From CAWBJP01 sp044867425 (GTDB lineage Bacteria; Actinomycetota; Acidimicrobiia; IMCC26256; BP-133), in contig JBIOUX010000039.1 in assembly GCA_044867425.1 (NCBI GenBank), positions 28,191 through 92,190 on the forward strand: 64,000 bases of DNA, read 5' to 3'. Below the pieces are notes generated by a model. It saw nothing but the letters and a program-made list of their open reading frames with translations. It was not told the DNA's origin and ran no database searches. Each line of letters opens with the position of its first letter. Position 1 is the stretch's first letter. The position numbers and the translations under genes were made by a program. Below are positions 60,094 through 64,000 of the stretch, piece by piece.

Positions 60094-63000
60094 TCACGAA
60101 CCGTCCTGCAACAGAAGTACAGCTCGTTGCTCGACGTTGACAAGTCCGAATTTCCGGGCGGTGTCGAGCGCCTGACCGAGTAGCTGGCGAGCCCGCTCAC
60201 CGTGTCGGAGCTCCGCTCCGACCAGCAACGTGCGCGCCCATTCGAGGTGCGTGCGGGCGAGCCATGCGGGCGCTTCCGTGCGGTCATGCACGGCGGCCGC
60301 CATGGCGAAGTAGTCGTTAGCCTGCTGATAGTCCTTCAGCGTCGCAGCCAGCAGGCCGAGGTAGTTGGCGACGGCGCCGAGGATGATGCCGCCGGCTGGG
60401 AAGACGAGCTGAGCCTCATAGGGAGCGAGCCACTTTCGCAGCACCGCTGCCCCTTCCCTGTCACCGAGGTGAGCGACCACGGCGGCCCAGCGGGCGACAG
60501 CCGGGCTCCAGAGCACGTCGGATGGAACGTGGTATTCCGATGTCGCCAGCCCGTTCAGCAGGCGGCGGGCGTCGTCATCCCGGCCGAGCTCGCAGTAGAG
60601 CATTGCCAACGTCGGGGAGATGGCGGACACACCAGGGTATTCGACGGCCATCTCACGCCACATTTCCTCCAGCTCACCGAGGCGACCCTGCTCATACCGA
60701 ATCGCAAACAGCGCGTAATTGAAGATATATGCCGCATCGGCCTGGCCGCTGGCCCGACCAAGTTGCAACGCGGCATTGGCTTCGGCGTCCGCCTCGGGGA
60801 TTTGCCCGGCGTACAGCAGCCGTCCGGTCTGAATCCATGACTTCGCCCACCGGAGGGTCGGCTCCCCGAGCGTCGTGGCGAGTTCGGTGAACGCTTCGAC
60901 GGCTCGGTTGCTCTGAGTGGTATCGCCGGCCTCCAAGGCGACTCGGTACCGGAGGAACCAGGCTCGGCTGCTGACTGCGGGGTCACCGAGGCGATCGGCA
61001 AGCTCGACCAGCTCGGCGGTGAGGGTAAGCCGCTCGTTCAAGGTATGGGGCATGGTGATGGCGTTGATCCGTCCGGTGAGGACGTGAGCCAAGGTGGCGG
61101 GGTCGGCCGCCCGGCGGGCGAGTTGCAGCGCCTCCTGGCTCGCCCGGTCTCGCCCTTCAAAATCGTGGGCATACATGAGTTCCATAGCGAGGTTGGCGAG
61201 CAGGCGGGCGCGCGTGGTGTCGTCCTCGGCGCCACTGAGCGCCATCCTCAGCATGGCGATCCGCTCCTCGTCGATCTGGCCGGCGACGCTGACGAGGAAT
61301 CCCCGGCTGTTGCTGAGGGCCGCCCGGGCCAGGGCTGCGCGGTCTCCGGCGCGGGTGGCATCGCGGGCGGCTTCCAGCAACGTCTCCCGGTGAACGGGGT
61401 ACCCGGCTCGCCGTTGGGCCTCGCCCAGAGCGATTAACAGATCGACGCGCTGTCGGGCATTTTCCGCTCGGATAGGGAGGAGGTCGATCGCCTGCCGGTA
61501 ATAGGTCGCGGCCTCGTCGTGGGCGAGCTGAGAGAGGGCCCGGTTACCGGCCCGGGTGGCGTAGTCGACCGCCTTGGTGACGTCCGCGGCCGGCGCCGCG
61601 GCCCGGGCCCAGTGGTACGCCAGCGCGGGGAGGTGGTCGTCGAGGCGGGCGACGTGGACCGCCTCGATCGCCTGGGCGACGTGGCGATGCAGCGCGATCC
61701 GCCGCGACCTCGAGAGGCCGCCATAGAGCGTGTCTCGTACGAGAGCGTGGGCGAAGCGATAGCGGTCGGCGACGTTGGTCGCCTCAATGACGAGACGGGC
61801 GCCGGTGGCTTCTTCCACTGCGGAGATGACCGCGTTCTCGTCGATCCCTGCCACCATGCGAACGATCGACAGGTCGAATTCGGGTCCCACCACGGCCGCC
61901 ACCCGCAGAACCCGGTTGGCGTCATCGGACAGACGAGAGAGCCGCCGACCGACGACATCGCGGACGCTTTCCGGGATGCCCAGCTCCTCCAGCGGCAGCC
62001 GGGTCCTCCAGCGACCCGCCCGTCGCTCGATGGCGCCGGTCTCCGCCAGGTGACGGAACACCTCCCGGACGAAGAACGGGTTGCCTTCCGTCTCCTCGAA
62101 GACCGCCCGGGAGAGATCGAGGTCCTCGTCATCGAGCCGACGCCCTGCGGCCTGTTCCATGTAGGCGGACACCCCGGACGGGTCGAGGCCGCGCACCGAC
62201 ATGCGCTCGACGCCTCCCTGGCGGCGCATGTCGGCGAGCACCTCAGCCAACGGATGATCATGGCCGGTGTCGGTGTCCCGATAGGTGCCGACGAAGAACA
62301 CTCCGTACACCTCAGGCGAGCGGATCACGTGCCGGAGCAGCAACAGCGTGGGCTTGGCCGCCCACTGCAAATCGTCGAGGACGACCAGCATCGGAGAGTC
62401 CACGACCATCGCCGCAAGCCAGGCAGCAACGGCGTCGAACAGCCGGTAGCGCTCAGTCTCAGGATCCGAGGCCAGTGTCGGCGGCAAATCGGACACCCTC
62501 GTGGCCAGCTCAGGCACCAGGCGCACCAGCTCGCCGCCATAGCGCCCCAGCCGGTCCTTGAGCTCGTCGTCCCGTGTGTGGTCGACGAATTGACGCAGCG
62601 CCTCCACAAACGGTTGGTAGGGCACGCCGAGATCTTCGTCGCAGCGGCCGGCCAGAACGACGCCGCCGTCTTGGTGGACCCGCATGGCCAACTCGGCCGC
62701 GAGCCGCGTTTTCCCGACGCCGGGCTCCCCAGCCAGGAACGCCACCCGCCGCTCCCCCGCCGCCGCCTCCTTCCACAACTGCGTGAGCCGCTCAAGTTCG
62801 GCGTCCCGGCCGACAAAGATGCGCCCGACATCGGTGAGAAGCGCCGGCATTGGAATCGTCGACACCGCCAGCGCTTCCCACCGGATCTCGCACGCCGACA
62901 CGGGATTCTGCAGACCCTTCAACTCGAGGGCGCCGCGGTGAGCAACGTTGTCCTCAGTGAGGCCGGCCAGGAGACGAACCACCTCGGAGACGACGATCTC

Positions 63001-63414
63001 GCCCCCGCCGGCCACGGCGCACAACCGCGCCGCCTCGATGACCGGCATGCCGTGGACATCCTCGTCCTCGAAGGTCACGTCGCCGGCCGATAGGCCGACC
63101 CGCACGCCCAGCGACACTGGCGCCTTGCCGGTCCGGTTGAGCCGGTCGATCCCCTGCTGGATCGCCACCGCCGCCGCCACCGCGTTCACCGCCCCGCCGA
63201 AGGTCGCCATGATCCCGTCACCCAGGCCCTTGACCACGCGGCCATTGTTCGCCTCGACCGCCTCGGTGAGCAGCCGGTCGTGGCGGCGGCGCAGCTGTTC
63301 GGCCGCCTCCTCCCCCAGCCGGCCCCGCGACTCAGTCGAGCCGACCACGTCGGTGAACAGGACGGTGGCGGTGACCCGGCTCACCGTCGCCGGACGGGAC
63401 CACCCGGGCGGCAC
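60094..63414 (-). CDS. Large regulator: class III cyclase, AAA ATPase and TPR repeats
   Basis: 1106 aa. Residues about 13-180: cyclase homology domain (ATVLFTDVVGSTESRGRLGE with metal Asp, VKGLGDGIMATFGGAVNA). Residues about 205-500: AAA/NB-ARC-like ATPase (IFVGRDAELERLTQ, P-loop GEPGVGKTRLAAEL, Walker B MLVVLDDLQWA). Residues about 600-1100: helical TPR-like repeats. No C-terminal DNA-binding domain. GTG 63414 is the first start; GTG 63384 is an alternative. Common in Actinobacteria; the signal and output are unknown. The only intact copy in a patch of related fragments. Confidence 0.88.
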   Translation of the reverse strand: MPPGWSRPATVSRVTATVLFTDVVGSTESRGRLGEEAAEQLRRRHDRLLTEAVEANNGRVVKGLGDGIMATFGGAVNAVAAAVAIQQGIDRLNRTGKAPVSLGVRVGLSAGDVTFEDEDVHGMPVIEAARLCAVAGGGEIVVSEVVRLLAGLTEDNVAHRGALELKGLQNPVSACEIRWEALAVSTIPMPALLTDVGRIFVGRDAELERLTQLWKEAAAGERRVAFLAGEPGVGKTRLAAELAMRVHQDGGVVLAGRCDEDLGVPYQPFVEALRQFVDHTRDDELKDRLGRYGGELVRLVPELATRVSDLPPTLASDPETERYRLFDAVAAWLAAMVVDSPMLVVLDDLQWAAKPTLLLLRHVIRSPEVYGVFFVGTYRDTDTGHDHPLAEVLADMRRQGGVERMSVRGLDPSGVSAYMEQAAGRRLDDEDLDLSRAVFEETEGNPFFVREVFRHLAETGAIERRAGRWRTRLPLEELGIPESVRDVVGRRLSRLSDDANRVLRVAAVVGPEFDLSIVRMVAGIDENAVISAVEEATGARLVIEATNVADRYRFAHALVRDTLYGGLSRSRRIALHRHVAQAIEAVHVARLDDHLPALAYHWARAAAPAADVTKAVDYATRAGNRALSQLAHDEAATYYRQAIDLLPIRAENARQRVDLLIALGEAQRRAGYPVHRETLLEAARDATRAGDRAALARAALSNSRGFLVSVAGQIDEERIAMLRMALSGAEDDTTRARLLANLAMELMYAHDFEGRDRASQEALQLARRAADPATLAHVLTGRINAITMPHTLNERLTLTAELVELADRLGDPAVSSRAWFLRYRVALEAGDTTQSNRAVEAFTELATTLGEPTLRWAKSWIQTGRLLYAGQIPEADAEANAALQLGRASGQADAAYIFNYALFAIRYEQGRLGELEEMWREMAVEYPGVSAISPTLAMLYCELGRDDDARRLLNGLATSEYHVPSDVLWSPAVARWAAVVAHLGDREGAAVLRKWLAPYEAQLVFPAGGIILGAVANYLGLLAATLKDYQQANDYFAMAAAVHDRTEAPAWLARTHLEWARTLLVGAELRHGERARQLLGQALDTARKFGLVNVEQRAVLLLQDGS

Positions 63415-63475
63415 GAGCGACGCCCGCCCGGCGCGGCGTTCGAGCCGGCCACAGCCCTACCCGACGGCCACTCCC

Positions 63476-63886
63476 TCACAAACGAGATGGTAGGGAGCAC
63501 TCATGGGACCGGTCCACACCGAGATCGCCCATGGAGCGCCAGCGCATCTCGACCATCGCGCCCTGGGTTGGCCTGTGAGGGCGGCGAAGGAGAAGCGAAG
63601 GTGCCCAGGGCTCAGGTCCGGTGAAGACGGGTTCGAGTCCGAGGGGGCGGTAGAGGCGGAGCCGGACGATCCCGTCGGCATCGGCGATGATGGTCGTTCC
63701 CGTGTCCTCGGCGTGGCTGCAGATCTCGTAGAGGAGCGCCATCCCGGCTCCGCGTGACACGGATGCGAGATTGCTCACCTCTACGACAGGGCCGTGGACG
63801 GACCCGAGGAGTCTGCGCCGCGCGTGCCAGAGGGGAGAGCTGAGACGGCGGCGGCTCTGGGCAGCAAGGAACACGGAACGTGTCAA
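63476..63886 (-). pseudogene. Possible fragment of a GNAT acetyltransferase
   Basis: 136 aa. The central part (VVEVSNLASVSRGAGMALLY, then RLRLYRPLGLEPVFTGPEPW) has a GNAT-like order: an acetyl-CoA-type RGAG turn, a helix, and a YRxLGxEP ending. Both flanks are Arg-rich and look non-native. Low confidence; may be a chance frame with a real core. Confidence 0.35.
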
Positions 63887-64000
63887 CCTTTTTGAGACAG
63901 GTTGATCGGGGGTTCGGTGTGTTCTGGTTGCAGCCCGGCGCCGGGGGCGGCGGGCTGGCGAGCGAGAGCGAGCTCGAGTTGTACGACGCGAGGTGCTCGC
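63887..64000. other. Right edge, no gene called
   Basis: 114 bp with no convincing coding signal on either strand. The right-hand end is Gly/Ala/Ser-codon rich and could be the end of a gene that continues beyond the window. Confidence 0.3.

Noticed and set aside
63615..63645. tRNA T-arm (GGTTCGAGTCC)
   Set aside because: The flanks do not form a 5-bp T-stem, and no acceptor or anticodon arm is present.

Overview
The window comes from a high-GC actinobacterium, most likely an uncultured soil Actinomycetota. Evidence: a WhiB protein, mycothiol-type DinB enzymes, an RsbU-like phosphatase, many GTG starts, frequent 1-4 base stop/start overlaps, and several genes with no clear ribosome binding site. 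The phylum is a confident inference; class or genus cannot be read from this sequence.

Layout. 1-16 kb is ordinary chromosome: a YeiH-type transporter, small DinB proteins, a double-hotdog/cyclase fusion, a ROK kinase, an AzlCD exporter with a frameshift, secreted hydrolases, an encapsulin/encapsulated-ferritin operon, GNAT and HAD genes, an M23 peptidase and WhiB. 16.4-40.3 kb is the most interesting part. It holds two regulators, a Co-type nitrile hydratase, five members of the nitrile/cyanide-associated Nit1C families (MSMEG_0572, 0565, 0567, 0568 and Sll0787 families), four members of the FdrA/DUF1116/DUF2877/carbamate-kinase set (known in E. coli as oxamate carbamoyltransferase plus carbamate kinase), red-type form I RuBisCO with CbbX, a class I aldolase and a phosphosulfolactate-synthase-like protein. 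Two paralogous flavin oxidoreductases bracket it. A 13-base box, [CG]TATnGTrAAyGC, usually paired at about 21 bp and overlapping the -10, lies before six separate transcription units here. It ties them into one regulon, probably under the XRE-cupin regulator at 17.3-17.9 kb.

40.3-54.1 kb is chromosomal again: an RsbU phosphatase, a proline-rich/M48 peptidase pair, tRNA-Leu(GAG), an oligopeptide ABC operon with three binding proteins, secG and tpiA. 54.1-64 kb looks like an accessory region in decay: a truncated tyrosine integrase, a MobF relaxase-helicase with an out-of-frame patch, a methyltransferase, one intact 1.1-kilo-residue cyclase/AAA regulator and broken pieces of related proteins.

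Working model (inference). Nitrile hydratase and the Nit1C proteins process a C-N compound. The FdrA-DUF1116-DUF2877 enzyme yields carbamoyl phosphate, and carbamate kinase turns this into ATP, ammonia and CO2. RuBisCO nearby could refix the CO2. No nitrilase, amidase, allantoin gene or phosphoribulokinase is in the window, so substrate and cycle remain open. At least four loci carry apparent single-base frameshifts, so sequencing error must be excluded before calling them pseudogenes.
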